Assembly: GCA_025024175.1 (NCBI GenBank)
Contig: QCXZ01000041.1
Coordinates: 6,071,786-6,135,785 of the forward strand
Direction: 5' to 3'
Length of the DNA stretch: 64,000 bases
Origin: Rhyzopertha dominica
Taxonomy: Eukaryota > Arthropoda > Insecta > Coleoptera > Bostrichidae
Every line of letters starts with the position of its first letter. Within the stretch, counting starts at the first letter, position 1. The notes under the pieces were generated by a model. The model had not been told where the DNA came from. It saw only the letters and a list, made by a program, of their open reading frames with translations, and did not search any database. Shown here in pieces: positions 1 to 11,498 of this stretch. The position numbers and the translations under genes were made by a program.

Positions 1-287
1 CACGTTCCTACGACTTCGACAATCGGACCCCCAGCAAACATGTGTACTTGCCCAATGAAGTCGATTATCGAGAACATCAGTATCCACCCGATCTGCTGTC
101 TTTCCCGCCACGCAACATGCAGGTATCTCCAGCCGGAAGCCAAGCATCTACTGTTGCCGATACTTCACGTTTGCAACCCATGGCTCAGCCATCTCCATTG
201 GGGAGCCCGATGTATGAAGCTGTCAGTTTGTACAGGACATTGCCATCTTCGAGGTCGCAGTCTCCGTTCGTTGCAATGCCAAGATAT
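1..287 (+). CDS. Internal exon, cytoplasmic tail of a cell-surface protein (possibly Turtle/IgSF9), 5' partial
   Basis: The frame starting at base 3 is open for 95 codons and stops cleanly at a GT donor (TAT|GTAAGT, 287/288, phase 0). The peptide is rich in Ser, Pro, Tyr and Arg (for example SPMYEAVSLYRTLPSSRSQS) with no hydrophobic segment, typical of an intracellular signalling tail. It joins in frame to exons 2810-3109 and 6566-6724, giving the last ~247 residues of one protein. The next exon carries a YVTIPRRPR...PLYDNLG stretch that I associate with the cytoplasmic tail of insect protein Turtle (Tutl, IgSF9 family), but I cannot confirm this. The extracellular Ig/FnIII exons would lie upstream of the window. 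The exon itself is well supported; the family name is not. Confidence 0.7.
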
Positions 288-801
288 GTAAGTTTACTAT
301 ACTTAAATATCATACCAAACGTGGTACTAAAGACCTGCGACTTTATCAAAAATTAAATATTTGGTGGTGCAAATTCAAAGTAGTTCTTATTTTACTGTTG
401 ACACCACATACTTAAAGAAATAATATACCACTTTTAGGCGTCTGCACACTCTGATAATCAATGGATTGGACTCACAGTTTTGACACACACATATTTCACG
501 TTGTCAGTACTGCGTATTGACTTTTCAGAAAATTGCGGTAACAGCTCCAAGTTGGTTGGTTTAGATTAAATGAGATGTAGGCCTGAGCAAAAGAGTAGTT
601 CATATTCATATACACTAACAGATAAATGCGATGGTGCGCATGTACGAGTATCCATGTGTTTTACTTTTGCTTTGTCAATCGCTTGTAATGTACAAAAATT
701 TATTCGTCTAACGCATCGGTACCGTATACATTTTTTGATAATTAAAATCATAATAAGGTTTATTGTGACATGAAACAATGAATACAATAAACAGTCCATT
801 A
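288..801 (+). other. Intron, nothing recognised
   Basis: AT-rich intron sequence between the donor at 288 and the tail of the LINE inserted in the same intron. I see no gene or repeat in it. Confidence 0.6.
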
Positions 802-838
802 CAATAATAATAATAATAATAGTAATAATAATAATAAA
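802..838 (-). repeat. (TAA)n microsatellite tail of LINE
   Basis: An AAT/TAA trinucleotide run with one interruption. It lies directly after the 3' end of the minus-strand LINE coding region, so it is read as that element's 3' tail. The LINE at 48 kb ends the same way. Confidence 0.7.
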
Positions 839-2232
839 TTTATTTATTCGTGATACCATCATGACAGCATATGCATAAAAAATATGCAACCTGCTCCCGA
901 TGTGCCGGCACCAACGAAACGCCAGAGTTCAGTTGACCACTCAACCATGGTATTGAACACAATTTGTGTGTGATATGTTGTCTTCGTCTGATTCCATAGG
1001 TTAATCTCAGACACGAGTTCTGCACCACCTGTATCCTCCTACGGTCAGCACTATCCAAACACGGGCCATAAACTGAATCAGCAAAGTTAAAAAGAGACAA
1101 GACTAGAATATCACATAAATGAATTTTTTGCTGAATATTCAAGAAATTACGGATATTGTAAATTATCTTTAAGTTACAGAAAGCTCTACCGATCAAAAAG
1201 CTGATATGCTGTTTGAACAGTAGCATACTGTCGAGTATAAGTCCCAGATTTTTTGCAATACTTACTATATCAATTTTCTGACCCTGCACAGTCATATTAA
1301 AGTTGGAAACCATGTTGTTATAAGCAGGAGAGGCAGGTGAGAACCCAAATAGCATCATTTTAGATTTAGACGGATTAATAGTAAGTGAATGTGCCAGTGA
1401 GACATTATAAAGGTGATCTAGATCTACAGAAACCTTATCAGTTAGTTCAGTAATGCAATTTTAATCAAAGAAATAGATAATTTGGGTATCATCAGCATAG
1501 GAGTGACACTGACCAAACTTGACACAAGACACAGTAACAGTATGGTATGGGGTAAACAGCAACGGCCCCAAAATTGATCCTTGCGGAACTCCGCAGGACA
1601 CGGCGGATGGTATTGAATAATCGTCGTCGAATTTTACTGTTTGAGTTCTGTGTGTGAAGTAGCTCTTGAACATACGCACAGCATCTTGACTTAAGCCCAA
1701 ATGATGAAATATAGCCAACAGTAGATCATGGTTCAGAGTGTCAAAGGCTCTGGAGTAGTCAAGGAGAACCAATAAACATAATTTACCAGAATCAATGTTA
1801 TAATATTGTCTGTAATATTTAATACTGCCGTCTCACAGCTGTAACCCTTCCTAAAGCCTGATTGAGTAGTGGGGAGTAAATTAAACCTATTAACGTAGGC
1901 AACTAACTGTAAGGCAAGCACTTTTTCTAGTACTTTAGAAAGCACAGGGAGAATACTTATCGGCCTAAGATCTTTGAACTCCTCTGGTTTGCTTATCTTA
2001 GCGATCGGTATCACGATGGACTTTTTCCATAATTCAGGTACACAATTAAGACCAATATAGCAATTGACAATATGAGTTATGTATGGCAAAAGTACTGGCA
2101 AACCATATAACAATAAATTAATGGAAATATAATCATACCCAGATGCACGGGTCTTAATCGACATTAAAATTTTAGATACTCCTCGTCGGTGGTGAACACA
2201 AAGTCAAAGTTTGGATTTATTGAATTAGAATT
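803..2232 (-). mobile_element. 5'-truncated non-LTR retrotransposon (LINE), reverse transcriptase broken
   Basis: On the minus strand the reverse transcriptase domain reads almost continuously from about 2226 to 840: finger/palm residues (WKKSIVIPIAKISKPEEFKD, LRPISILPVLSKVLEKVL), QSGFRKGYSCETA, LLDYSRAFDTLNHD, SCGVPQGSILGPLLF and the catalytic SYADDTQ. A C-terminal segment with DSVYGPCL and RRIQVVQNSCLRLTYGI follows. There is a frameshift near 1780 and a stop near 1458, and the 5' end (endonuclease) is missing, so the copy is dead. The YGPCL...RIQ..QNSC.R tail and the (TAA)n end are typical of CR1/L2/Jockey-type elements, but I cannot fix the clade. It sits in an intron of the + strand gene, in antisense orientation. 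Confidence 0.88.
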
Positions 2233-2809
2233 TAGATACCGGTCTAATAACGACTGGTTAGGTCAGGTTAGAGTATGTCAGTTTAATTATTTAGGGCATT
2301 CTTTGGTTATTTGCTAGTAAAGGCATATTCTTTATTTTTCTCTGAGATTTATTTTAAATAAATATATGCATTGTTTAACCACGTTGTTCACATTTCGCGC
2401 CATGATGGTTGACGATGGTCAATCTTTGTTGTCTACTCTATGTAATAAACTACATGCCGACGTTAACAAATCTTCAAAAATTAGTACTTATCTATTATTC
2501 GTTCAAGACCTAATCGAATATTTTATCCAATTTAATTGATTACATTTGATGGAATTGTGAATATAAATCTGAATTAATTATGAGTTCTTTGACGTAACCG
2601 TAAAACGTGCTGTGACGTCCCTATACGCTATTGCTATCTCTCTTCCATCACTCAACAATTATTAACTTCGAAGCGCTGTTGCCAATACTATCATCATAGC
2701 TATAGATCTATCACGTTTCAGTTTTAATCATACACTTATTTAATTTAATCAGTAGAAATTATGTTAAAAAATTGTCGAAGAAAGAAAGGAATATTTATAA
2801 TCGTTACAG
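2233..2809 (+). other. Intron, nothing recognised
   Basis: AT-rich sequence between the 5' truncation point of the LINE and the splice acceptor at 2808-2809. I see no coding or repeat signal. Confidence 0.5.
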
Positions 2810-3109
2810 CACAGACAAGGAGCGTACGTAACTATCCCCCGTAGACCAAGACAGAGCTGGAGCAGCGAACCTCCTACGTCGGAAGTGGCTGAACCCCTTT
2901 ATGACAATCTTGGTAAAAGGAGCACGGCTGGTGGTAGCACCAAGTCTTTGAACACTGCGTTCACTCCGAAAAGCAGCAGGTCGTTCCCGCTCAGTCCTAT
3001 TGGTCCAATAGTCGAGCAGGATTCGCCACCAACTGCCATGACTCTTCCACGACCAACGACGCAGAATAGCCTGAGCCCCGTATGGACGAACTATCCTGGT
3101 TTGCTAGAG
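2810..3109 (+). CDS. Internal exon, Turtle-like cytoplasmic tail
   Basis: A 100-codon exon between an acceptor (GTTACAG|CAC) and a donor (GAG|GTACGA), both phase 0. It begins with GAYVTIPRRPRQSW and contains EPLYDNLGKRSTAGG, a candidate phosphotyrosine site (PLYDNL), followed by Ser/Pro-rich sequence ending NYPGLLE. No transmembrane segment is present. The YVTIPRRPR...YDNLG block is the best family clue and points tentatively to Turtle/IgSF9, from memory rather than a search. GC content is clearly above the flanking introns, as expected for coding DNA. The start could lie at another nearby AG, but 2810 is the one that keeps phase 0 with the previous exon. Confidence 0.72.
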
Positions 3110-4379
3110 GTACGAATACAGCTTTTTGTTTAGTGTAAGTGGTATGAAGGATCANTAGTTGGTGTTGTTTATCCAAGATAAGCATCTTTGTTTCTTTTTT
3201 CATCGGTAGCAAATTAATATCTACAGATTTTGTTTTGATTATCTGTATTCTGCCTGTTTATATGATCCACTTGTATTCTAGATTTTATTGATGAACAGAA
3301 TATTTAAAACAGTAATTTAAAATCGTTCCACGCTTAAAAACACAGGAGGTTCTTTTTTTTTATTGAAATATGTTATCCTTCTATGGGACGCTTTTGCGGT
3401 TGGTTGGTGGTGTCTAAATTTTTTATTGTTTTAGATTTGACGTAGATTAGGATACAACTTTATTGTTTCGTCACTACAGATCGTGGTTTAATTGAACAGA
3501 TCATTTTTATTTACCCATGATATGTTATATACGTGGGCGTACCCAGCTTCTAGTCTAGAGGGGGGCAAAGCAGAAATAATAAATGTTTATAAGATATAGG
3601 TACTTAAGTAATTAGTGAAGTATTTATTCCATGAATAATCTTCATGTATTTTCTGCAAGGCGACTTAAAACATCTTCTGTGAAATACAGACTCAAATTAT
3701 TTATTTATGTTTTCTATGTAGACTGATCATACAAAGCCCCTTTATTACTAATTTCGTTATTGATGAACTCAGTTAGGTGAGGCGCATTCAGTTGCATTTT
3801 GATACATTTTATTTGGGAGAATAAAGATCCGTGATCTACATAATGTATAATATCATACGAAGTACCAAAGGAACATAAATTTCACTTTAAAAGTTCTACT
3901 AATAGCAGCGCTATTTCTGATTCAAAATTAACACATATCAAAGACTAATGCAGTAATGCGCTTTTAGTACAGTTTCAACTTTTCACACCAGAAGCTTTAG
4001 AAATTTAAGCTGGGAGTTTATATGTACAAGGCGGTAAAGATACAATTGGGTATTATCACTTTTTTTTAAATTACGTAAAATGACTCTTAAGGTGCCTATA
4101 TATCGTACGCCATGTTAAAATAAAACAAAAAAAATATGTAGGTAGAGAATTTCAGGTCTGAAATTCGAATCTTAGGAGTCACCGCCAAAACGCTTCTATC
4201 CAAGGTTATTCAACTCGTGACGTCTAGTATCATGTAAACATTACCGAGGAGCGTGCTGTTTAATGGTGTAGTATCATTCTTGTATTGGAAAAGCTTTTAT
4301 GTGGTGTTTATTGGAAGGACGGTGTAAGAGGTCGCACCAAAAAGTGATTTGTGTAGTTTTACAAGCATCTATTATGTAT
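3110..4379 (+). other. Intron, nothing recognised
   Basis: AT-rich intron. It has one N at 3156, and I found no gene, RNA or clear repeat. Confidence 0.5.
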
Positions 4380-4562
4380 GGAGAACAAAACAAGTGTTGT
4401 TTTGTACATGGTTATAAAAGTACTTCAGTGAATACAGCTAACAAAGTATTTTTGTAACAGTTCCTCGAGATTATCAACGTATGAAAAAATTGTTTAAGCC
4501 CTAGACGTGATATTCCGAAATCGCAAAGTTTGTTTTTCTGTTGTGAAGATCATCTTAATTCT
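4380..4562 (+). pseudogene. THAP zinc-finger domain remnant
   Basis: In the + frames the region reads KCCFVHGYKSTSVNTANKVF, then after a frame change TVPRDYQRMKKLFK, then RRDIPKSQSLFFCCEDHL. This is the order of a THAP domain: N-terminal Cys, a V/T-P-x-D motif, a basic helix, and the closing C-x2-H (CCEDH). Two frame changes, an in-frame stop and a Tyr where the second zinc Cys should be show it is broken. THAP domains occur in P-element-like transposases and in host proteins; in this TE-rich intron a transposon origin is more likely. Confidence 0.45.
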
Positions 4563-5474
4563 TAATGTAAGTTTTATTATTATTTTGGGGTTATATGTGT
4601 TTACTATTCAGTTTCCATTTTGTTATAGCTTAACAACAACCCACTGTGATCAAATTATCAATGCTACGTTAATTTGATAAAAAGTTCACTTATGCTGTTG
4701 CTTTTACGTTCCTCATCTCCGCCGCTTTGAACATGCCTTCAGAAGTCGTAACTCATGAGTATTTAACTTTTTCTTGGCGTATTTTAATTCAGTCACAAAA
4801 TGAACGCAAACAACAAACTGATAAATTGACGAGCGGCCATTTACAAGACACCTGACGTCACGGCCAATATTTTCGCCTTCTGGCGGTCCCTTTAAATAAT
4901 CACATTTTTAGTATTAAAAATACACCTTACGATCCATTTTTTCGATTGTATAAGCTGTCACAGCTGTTTTGTGGATTAGATGCTACCTATTAATATGCAA
5001 TTTAATCAAATATAAATATATGGCAAATACCCAATACCAAAGAGACTCGATGGATAACTAACATTATTAAAACTCAGAATGATAAATGCCTCAGCATTAT
5101 GCGTCAAGCCAACCTTCTTAGATCGCCAGTACATTGCTCTCAAAAATTAACCGACTACTTAATATTTTAACCAAATTCATTTAAATCAACTGAAATATAC
5201 TTAATTGCATTTTTAACAACACACCGGGTTTTAATTCGTGCGGATAATGCTTTTGTTACAGTTGTTATACTTGAGTATATAGGCTATTTTGTATATAATT
5301 ATAAGGAATTATTATGCATGGTTGCGGTTTTAATTTAATTCAATTTAATATTTGTGCATTCTGGGTTAAGTGGAAGATCAAAACATACGTACGTTTGTTT
5401 TGAATTTCGCCCTTTTGTTGCCATATTTGGCATTTAGTTTATATATTTGTAATTTTTTCAGGCAACAAATAAAG
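4563..5474 (+). other. Intron with no clear gene
   Basis: AT-rich. The last ~400 bases lead into AACAAATAAAG plus a (TAT)n run at 5475-5492. That could be the 3' end of a LINE 3' UTR, but no coding part is attached. Confidence 0.35.
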
Positions 5475-5492
5475 ATATATTATTATTATTAT

Positions 5493-6427
5493 ATCAAATT
5501 GACGCTGTCTATACAGCCTTTTCTAAAGCATTCGATCAGATTTTTCTAGCTATATTAGACACTGTGGGTGTAGGCGAAAGTTTCAATTTATTGTTAGCTA
5601 GTTACATAACAAACTTTGCTAATTAATAATCAGTATGAATCGCTTGGCATCAGTGTTGCATATGTGGTTCCAAAAGGTGGACATCTATCTCTCATTTTGT
5701 TTAACTGCTTTGTGAACAATATAGATATGTGATGTCTTTGAACACAGTGAATGTATTTTATTTGCTGTGGACTTAAAACTGTTTAGTACGATATCCACTT
5801 GGCAGGATTGCCTGTATGTTCAGGATGACTTGGGTAGACTTGAGGCTTGGTGTGAATGGAACTAAATGGTGTTGAATGTTGCTAAGTGTAAATCCATCAC
5901 CTTTTTTAGAATAAGAGATCCAGTTGTTTTAATTATCAACCTAATGGCTAAATGTTGAAGAGAGTTACTATAATTAAAGATTTGGGTGTACATTTTAAAT
6001 CTAATGTTACTTTTGGTCAACACATCCAAATCACTGTCTATAGACCTCTTAATTTGCTAGATTTTATTAAAAGACTGTATAAAAGCTGTTTATTTACCAT
6101 ATTATGTACGTAGTATACTAGAATGTTGTTGTACTGTCACCAATTTAACAGGAACACATATATCGCTTAGAAAAAGTGCGGAACAAACTTATTAGATTAT
6201 GTGCATACAAATTCAATGCATCCAGGGAAAATATTAACTACTCTAAATTACGAACTAGTCTGAATATAAAAAATAATCTACCAGGAAAGACGAGATTGGT
6301 AAGGTGTTTGTGTATAGACTGGTTAATTGTGAATTCGCCAGATTTGCTTTCCAGATCAGATTTCTACGTACCTCTAAAATTTACAAGTAGTAAAATGACA
6401 CATAAACGAAACATTCTCAACGTTTAG
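5493..6427 (+). pseudogene. Decayed non-LTR reverse transcriptase (Jockey/CR1-like)
   Basis: Translated in switching + frames, this shows an eroded RT gene. AFSKAFDQIFLAILDTVGVG corresponds to the palm motif, and a GSKRW stretch stands where GVPQGS is expected. Then come QDDLGRLEAWCEWN-like residues, IKDLGVHF, and a C-terminal block (6176-6427, open) ending KTRLVRCLCIDWLIVNSPDL. Many stops and shifts make it an old copy. It lies in the last intron of the + strand gene. The order of motifs, rather than any single one, supports the call. Confidence 0.65.
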
Positions 6428-6565
6428 GATAGAACTGCTTATTAAATTAAATAGGTCACAATGATGATGATGTTTATATATACTGTATATATTTAACGGA
6501 CTTAATCCGTAAACAAAGTTATTGTTTAGATGAACTTTCTCTGTCTCACGTCAACAATGTTTCAG

Positions 6566-6724
6566 AACCATTCCATGCCGAGAAAGAGTCCCGAGTCCAG
6601 CAGAGACGACACGCCTAAAGGTAAGGTGCACAAGATACCTCCGCAGCCGCCCCCAAAGCCCAAGAAACGGACCAACACCGGCCCATTGTTCGAAGACGAG
6701 GGCGAGGACGGCACGGAGGTGTGA
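6566..6724 (+). CDS. Terminal exon, Turtle-like cytoplasmic tail with PDZ-binding end
   Basis: Acceptor TTTCAG at 6560-6565, then 52 codons and a TGA at 6722-6724, in phase with the exon ending at 3109. The peptide contains a polyproline/basic stretch (KIPPQPPPKPKKR), a candidate SH3-binding site, then an acidic end closing with G-T-E-V. The last residues T-x-V fit a class I PDZ ligand, as expected for the intracellular end of an adhesion receptor. GC content is about 60 percent against roughly 35 percent around it. Exon and stop are well supported; the gene family remains tentative. Confidence 0.78.
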   Translation, partial: NHSMPRKSPESSRDDTPKGKVHKIPPQPPPKPKKRTNTGPLFEDEGEDGTEV

Positions 6725-7099
6725 GGGTGGCTTAAACTGGTGCTTCCGGCACTGGTACACTGAACTTGGTGCTAGTGGGGACCACCAGGATCCTCCCGAT
6801 TAGGAATAGAACAGAGTGCCTTACATTATAAGAGAGACTCTATTGAAAATTTTTGACGATCTCTTCGGACAGTTTAGTGTTTTTCTACGGGCTTCCAAAA
6901 TGTAGAGGTGACGAGAGCAAAGAAGTTTTCGGTGTTCGTGTGAAAATGTCGGCAATTGTCCAGATACGAAGAGCGAGCAGGAATTTGATAATTATAGAAT
7001 GAAAGACAGAATTTGTTTGTTCTCTTGTGAATGTTTGGAAAACGACATCATACTTACATGCATCTCTCTTCTTGCCTTTTAAATAACATGGAATATATA
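6725..7099 (+). other. Probable 3' UTR of the Turtle-like gene
   Basis: Follows the TGA directly. The first ~60 bases are still GC-rich, then composition drops. I found no canonical AATAAA before the transposon end at 7100, so the UTR boundary is unknown. Confidence 0.4.
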
Positions 7100-7289
7100 C
7101 AGGATGATTCTTTTTAACGAGCCTCTGTGAAGCAGATCAATTTTTAATTACAGGAGGACACTTTTTTTTGGCGTATTTTGGAAATTTTTTACACCTTTCC
7201 ACATCATAAGGGGTACAACCCCTTCAAAATTTTAAATAGATACTCAAAATTGAGGGTATTGTAAACCAAGCAAATTTAGGGGTACCTAA
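7100..7289. mobile_element. Solo end of a Tc1/mariner-type element
   Basis: Begins TA-CAGGATGATTCTTTTTAA. Inside it has a ggggtacaaccccttcaaaattttaaat block that closely resembles the inverted ends of the element at 54911-58885 (CAGGGTGATTTTTTGA and a similar internal block). No matching second end was found nearby. Confidence 0.4.
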
Positions 7290-7879
7290 CTTTAAAGTTG
7301 GTTCTGTCCTTATTACCAGCACAATGAAGATTTCATTGTTACCAACCGCAAGTAATTTTGGTCATTAGACCCTTGGTCGGCATCTGAGCAAACCGCCCGA
7401 GGCATGTAGTTTTTCTCTTCTTTTATTGTTAGGGACACTTTTAGGCAGATTTGATAAAATATAAGTTTGCTTTTGAGGGTAACTAAATAATAACATTAAA
7501 GGCCGGTTTATGGAACGACGAATTAAAAATTTTGTTATTAAAGTTTAATCAGCGATTTTCCCGCAGTCTGAGCATCTGATTTGTTCATTGCAATTAACTT
7601 AATAACGCATTCTGTAAACCGACTCTTAAGTTAATGCTAATATTAATTATAAAAATATTTATCGATTAAAAAGATGTTTACATTTATATGTACACTATTT
7701 ACAATCCGATAGAAAAATCTATGCATTTTCTTCATTTAAATTAATGTTTATTTCTGGAAATTCTTCTCGATTACAAAAACTATTCCCAATTTTGATGACG
7801 TGTCCAATGCAATTTCTCCATAAATCACCGTTTAAATTTGTTGATTCTTTTCGTATTAGTTTGACTATCGAACAAATTA

Positions 7880-8465
7880 GGTGTATAAATTAATTTGCGA
7901 ACGTTGTTTCATTTGGCTCCACACCATTTCTACCGGATTTAAGACACAATAGTACGGTGGGAGCCGTAAAACTTCGTTGCAGTTTTTTTGGCTAATTTAT
8001 AAAATAACATGATTTTGTTTTTTCTATGTTGCTATTTAAAATATATTCCAGTAATTGTTTTTTGTTTGTCTTCATTCTGGAATTGAGACTTCCTCTTCGT
8101 TCATAAATAATGGTAGTAGATGGTTCTTGAACCAGATCAACCCAGCCGCGAGTTAAAATGTCATGGGTCGCATCAGGTTTCATCCAGGTACACAATGTTT
8201 CGATTTTGAGTTCTAAATTTTTGAATCTTGTTAATAAATTTTGTTTGCCAGTCAACCAAACGAGGCGTTTCCATTATGGCACATCGCTTGTCCAGTTTCT
8301 TCTAAATGAAACCGATTTTTCATAAAATCATTCGCATTGTTTCATCAGAAAAATCACCAGGCATTTTCTTTTTAACTGCTGCTGTTGTCAGAACTTGTTT
8401 TGCTTCATACATCTCATAAATTATGGATCTAATTTCGTCAATACCACCTTACTAAATCGGGAAAT
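7880..8465 (-). pseudogene. IS630-like DDE transposase remnant
   Basis: Minus-strand frames give, in order, IRSIIYEMYEAKQVLTT, KKMPGDFSDETMRMIL, RNIVYLDET followed by a D-P-H-D-ILTRGW stretch, and finally VLRLPPYYCVLNPVEMVW. The Asp in LDET and the Glu in LNPVE fit the first and last catalytic residues of the DDE_3/IS630 fold. The central Asp region is lost or unreadable between 7980 and 8100. Stops and shifts break every frame. One open stretch, 8255-7992, is only part of it. Confidence 0.68.
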
Positions 8466-8710
8466 AATTGATGAACAGCAAGAATGATGTTTTAGTGACA
8501 ATTCTTGCTCATTAGTGTGAACGGTTATTGAAGCTGTTCTGTAAGCGGCTTCAGTCAATTTTGATATCACTTTTATAGGAGCATTTTCACCCTGTGCCAG
8601 AAGACTTTTGTATCATACGTTTTTCGGAATCACATAGTTGTGTTTGTTTTGGTAAATTTTGAAAACATATCATCTAAAACATTCTTAGGTATATTATATA
8701 TTTTTATATT

Positions 8711-8777
8711 AAGAAATTAGATGGCAATGCCATCTGTCAGCATTACACTGACATGATGACAAAGCCATCTAACAGCC
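8711..8777. repeat. One arm of the foldback MITE found at 50083
   Basis: The run ATGGCAATGCCATCTGTCAG, continuing through ACTGACATGATGACAAAGCC, matches the left arm of the 192-bp palindrome at 50083-50274 almost base for base. Only one arm is present. It lies inside the IS630-like element. Confidence 0.7.
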
Positions 8778-9228
8778 ATAATATTTTTATAAATTGTCAG
8801 ACTAACTGTTTTCAACGGGTTCATTTCCACCAACATGTCTCTCTTCGTTAATTTCTATGTCGCCATTTTCATTCTCGGACTGATTGTGTTCATTCCATGG
8901 TCTCCACATCTTTGTGATCAAAAATCCACGAACCCCAACACCTTTGTAATACGATGATCACGATGAAGAATTTTGAACTTTTCGTTGTGAACGATTTGAC
9001 TTATGTGTGAATCCCTTTGTTTTACTTCATTTTTAAATAAAGCTCAAAGAAGGATTAGAGCTGTCTCGACAGACCCCGGTGGTGGACCTCAAAGATTATT
9101 TGCTGCAATTCATGCAATAGATTAAGAAAACTACCTGTTTCGGCCGGTTTTCTCAGATGCCGACCATAAATTACTTGTGTTTGGTAACAATGCAATCTTT
9201 ATTGCACTGGTAGGTACCGACTTTAAAG

Positions 9229-9719
9229 ATATATATCTGTTCATCACAAATTCAGCTATATCTTTTCTTTTTACTTTGATGATTACGTGTCCTCAATAAT
9301 TAATGCTAATGTAGTATGAAATCAACAAAACAAATTTGAATGAATATTAATTAATTAATAATTCGTCAACTAAGTTTTGACAATTTTTTGATAACGTTTA
9401 TTTTAACTGAAACAAAACCTCAATTGAGGAAATATAATATTATTATTATTATTCGAAGTAAGGTCTCCATGAGATTTTTTATAAAATCTCCCTGCGTTTG
9501 TCAATACCAGATAGATACCACGCCGATACCAGTTATAACCCTTTGAAGTGAAAAATCACATAATACGGCGATCGCAGATTCTCTATCAAATGCAAAAAAA
9601 GACAACTAAATATCAATAACTGATTTTACAAAATGGTCATAACAGAAAGTGTCAAAATTTACTTGACCTAATAAATGAGACTAACATATCTTTTATGAAA
9701 TAAAAATATTACCGGTACT
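9229..9719. other. Intergenic, nothing recognised
   Basis: AT-rich DNA with a short (ATT)n run near 9437-9453. I see no gene. Confidence 0.4.
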
Positions 9720-10098
9720 GTTTAAAATATTCACCATTTTTCTCCAGGCTGTATTAAAGTTGGCTTTCAAATTCTGGTCATACATGTAGAAATGTGGCTC
9801 TAAGGATTCTTTTTCACCCATTCATTGTCTAAAATCGTTTAGGTTTTCTGGTTGCGTTTTAAAGATTACAGATCTGAGATGACCCTACAGGAAATAATCT
9901 CAAATTGTAAAGTCTAGTGATCAAGCAAGACGGTGCTTCGTTCATTCTTTGCCCACAAATCCAATGACTGCAAAAATCTTTATTGTGCCAGTTTTTGGGT
10001 AAAAAGAGACTTCCTTCATCTTTATGTCTATGTTCAACTTGATCATATTTCAGTAATTCCCGTCCAAACATTAAAGTTTTGTGGAACTTAGTACCCAT
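9720..10098 (-). pseudogene. Decayed Tc1/mariner-type transposase, C-terminal part
   Basis: The minus-strand open segment 10098-9859 contains DFCSHWICGQRMNEAPSCLI then TRLYNLRLFPVGSSQI. It lines up with the end of the better copy at 57174-58258 (HWIGRRG...RSPDLTALDFFLWG), with most catalytic-region residues changed. After a stop, traces continue to about 9720. It is a strongly eroded member of the same family. Confidence 0.45.
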
Positions 10099-11498
10099 GT
10101 TTTCGTTTCAAATAAATGCTATACTCATAACTAAACCAAATGGTGTTTTACATGATCGGGATTCTGGTTCATTATATGTATTATCGACTCGCAAAAGTCA
10201 AAAGGTCATGAATAAAACTTTTTGTAAATAACCTTTGCTTGATAGCATGGTGTGTTGTGCAATCAAGTATCTTGCTCCGGAAAATTTTTCTAATGCGTAC
10301 TATACTGATTGTAGATACCTATCTGCTTCTTCATTTACATGAGGATTGTTACATGTGGATGTGGTTTCTTTCAGCAGACCCTTTAAATTTTGTTGATGTA
10401 AATATCGCTGCATTTTCGCTATATGACATCTGGTACTTCCTGATTACGAAACTGTTCTTGTAATGCAATAACTGGATGTTGTTTGCACTGATTCTGACAC
10501 TTGACGGAAAGTGTCGATTCTGCACTCAACCTTGCTCTTTAGTATAGTAAATATAATTACTTCAAAGTGCATTACATTGACATACCCATACAGCAAGTCC
10601 CATTCTTGACTATATAGTTTTTTATGTTGTTGTTCACATTATTGTAACGTGCATTTACTTTACTACATATTCCATAGTATTTAGATGGCAAGAAAAAACC
10701 CTTTTGAAAAAAGAACATGTAGAATATGTTCTCAAATCAGAATTGTTCAAAAACTTACTGTAAATAAAAAGGTTGCAGAAGACTGATGTAGTTTTAGGAG
10801 TTTTTTACGTTGCCTAGCTAAAGTGTAGTTCTAAGTTGAATATTGAATTCTTTTACCTTTTATTGCGGTGCCATAATGAAAGAAACTTTATAATTCACCA
10901 AACACTTTACCATTGCGAAATTTGATTATTAATATTTGATGGTGGGCAGTCTTTTTCCATATCTGGACAATTGCAGGCCGCCATTAACGATTTCTGCTGT
11001 CGCAGTATTATTAGCTTATTCCCGTGGACCTCCTGAGTGGTTTCCAGCTGTGATCTCCGACGGACTGCTTCAATGATGAAAAATATTTGCTTGAGTGTCT
11101 GACGTTTAAATTTGAACGTTTCCATGACGCTTGTCTTATGATTTAATTTTGTGTAATTTTCGTTGTAAATATTTTATAAAATGAATGTAACGATTATATT
11201 CGTTTTCAATTTAGATCATTATAAATCATGAGCATAAGGAATAAATATATTATTTAATTCTGTAGTTGTGAGCTACATTTTTCTTCTCCCCTAATGCCCC
11301 CTTGAAATTTGTCTCCAATTAACATGTGAGGGCTGATCTCTTTCTGTTGAGCCTCACTAGCAGGCTGTGGTATTTTGACATATAATTTAATGTAGAATTT
11401 TAACCTTGTGTATCATTAGCTCAGTGCCAGTAAGAATTCAAATATATCTTGCATCAATAATAATACCGAAGTATAATCAATTGACTGCAGCAAAAATT
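10099..11498. other. Intergenic, nothing recognised
   Basis: AT-rich. Short open frames at 10239-10463 (+) and 10907-11125 (-) have no recognisable motifs, splice context or composition change, and I do not call them genes. Confidence 0.4.

Larger units (their letters stand above)
7290..9228 (-). mobile_element. IS630/Tc1-like DNA transposon with ~125-bp inverted ends, decayed
   Basis: The segment 7290-7415 is repeated in inverted orientation at about 9126-9228. Both begin CTTTAAAG, carry ATTGTTACCAA and GGCATCTGAG, and end in GTAGTTTTC, with scattered mismatches. Between them, on the minus strand, lies a broken transposase gene (about 7880-8465) and one arm of a foldback MITE (8711-8777). 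The element is thus nearly complete in outline but inactive. Related coding remnants lie at 35140-35600 and 62775-63768. Confidence 0.6.

Noticed and set aside
570..889. Overlapping open frames on both strands before the LINE tail
   Set aside because: They include the trinucleotide repeat and LINE 3' tail; not coding.
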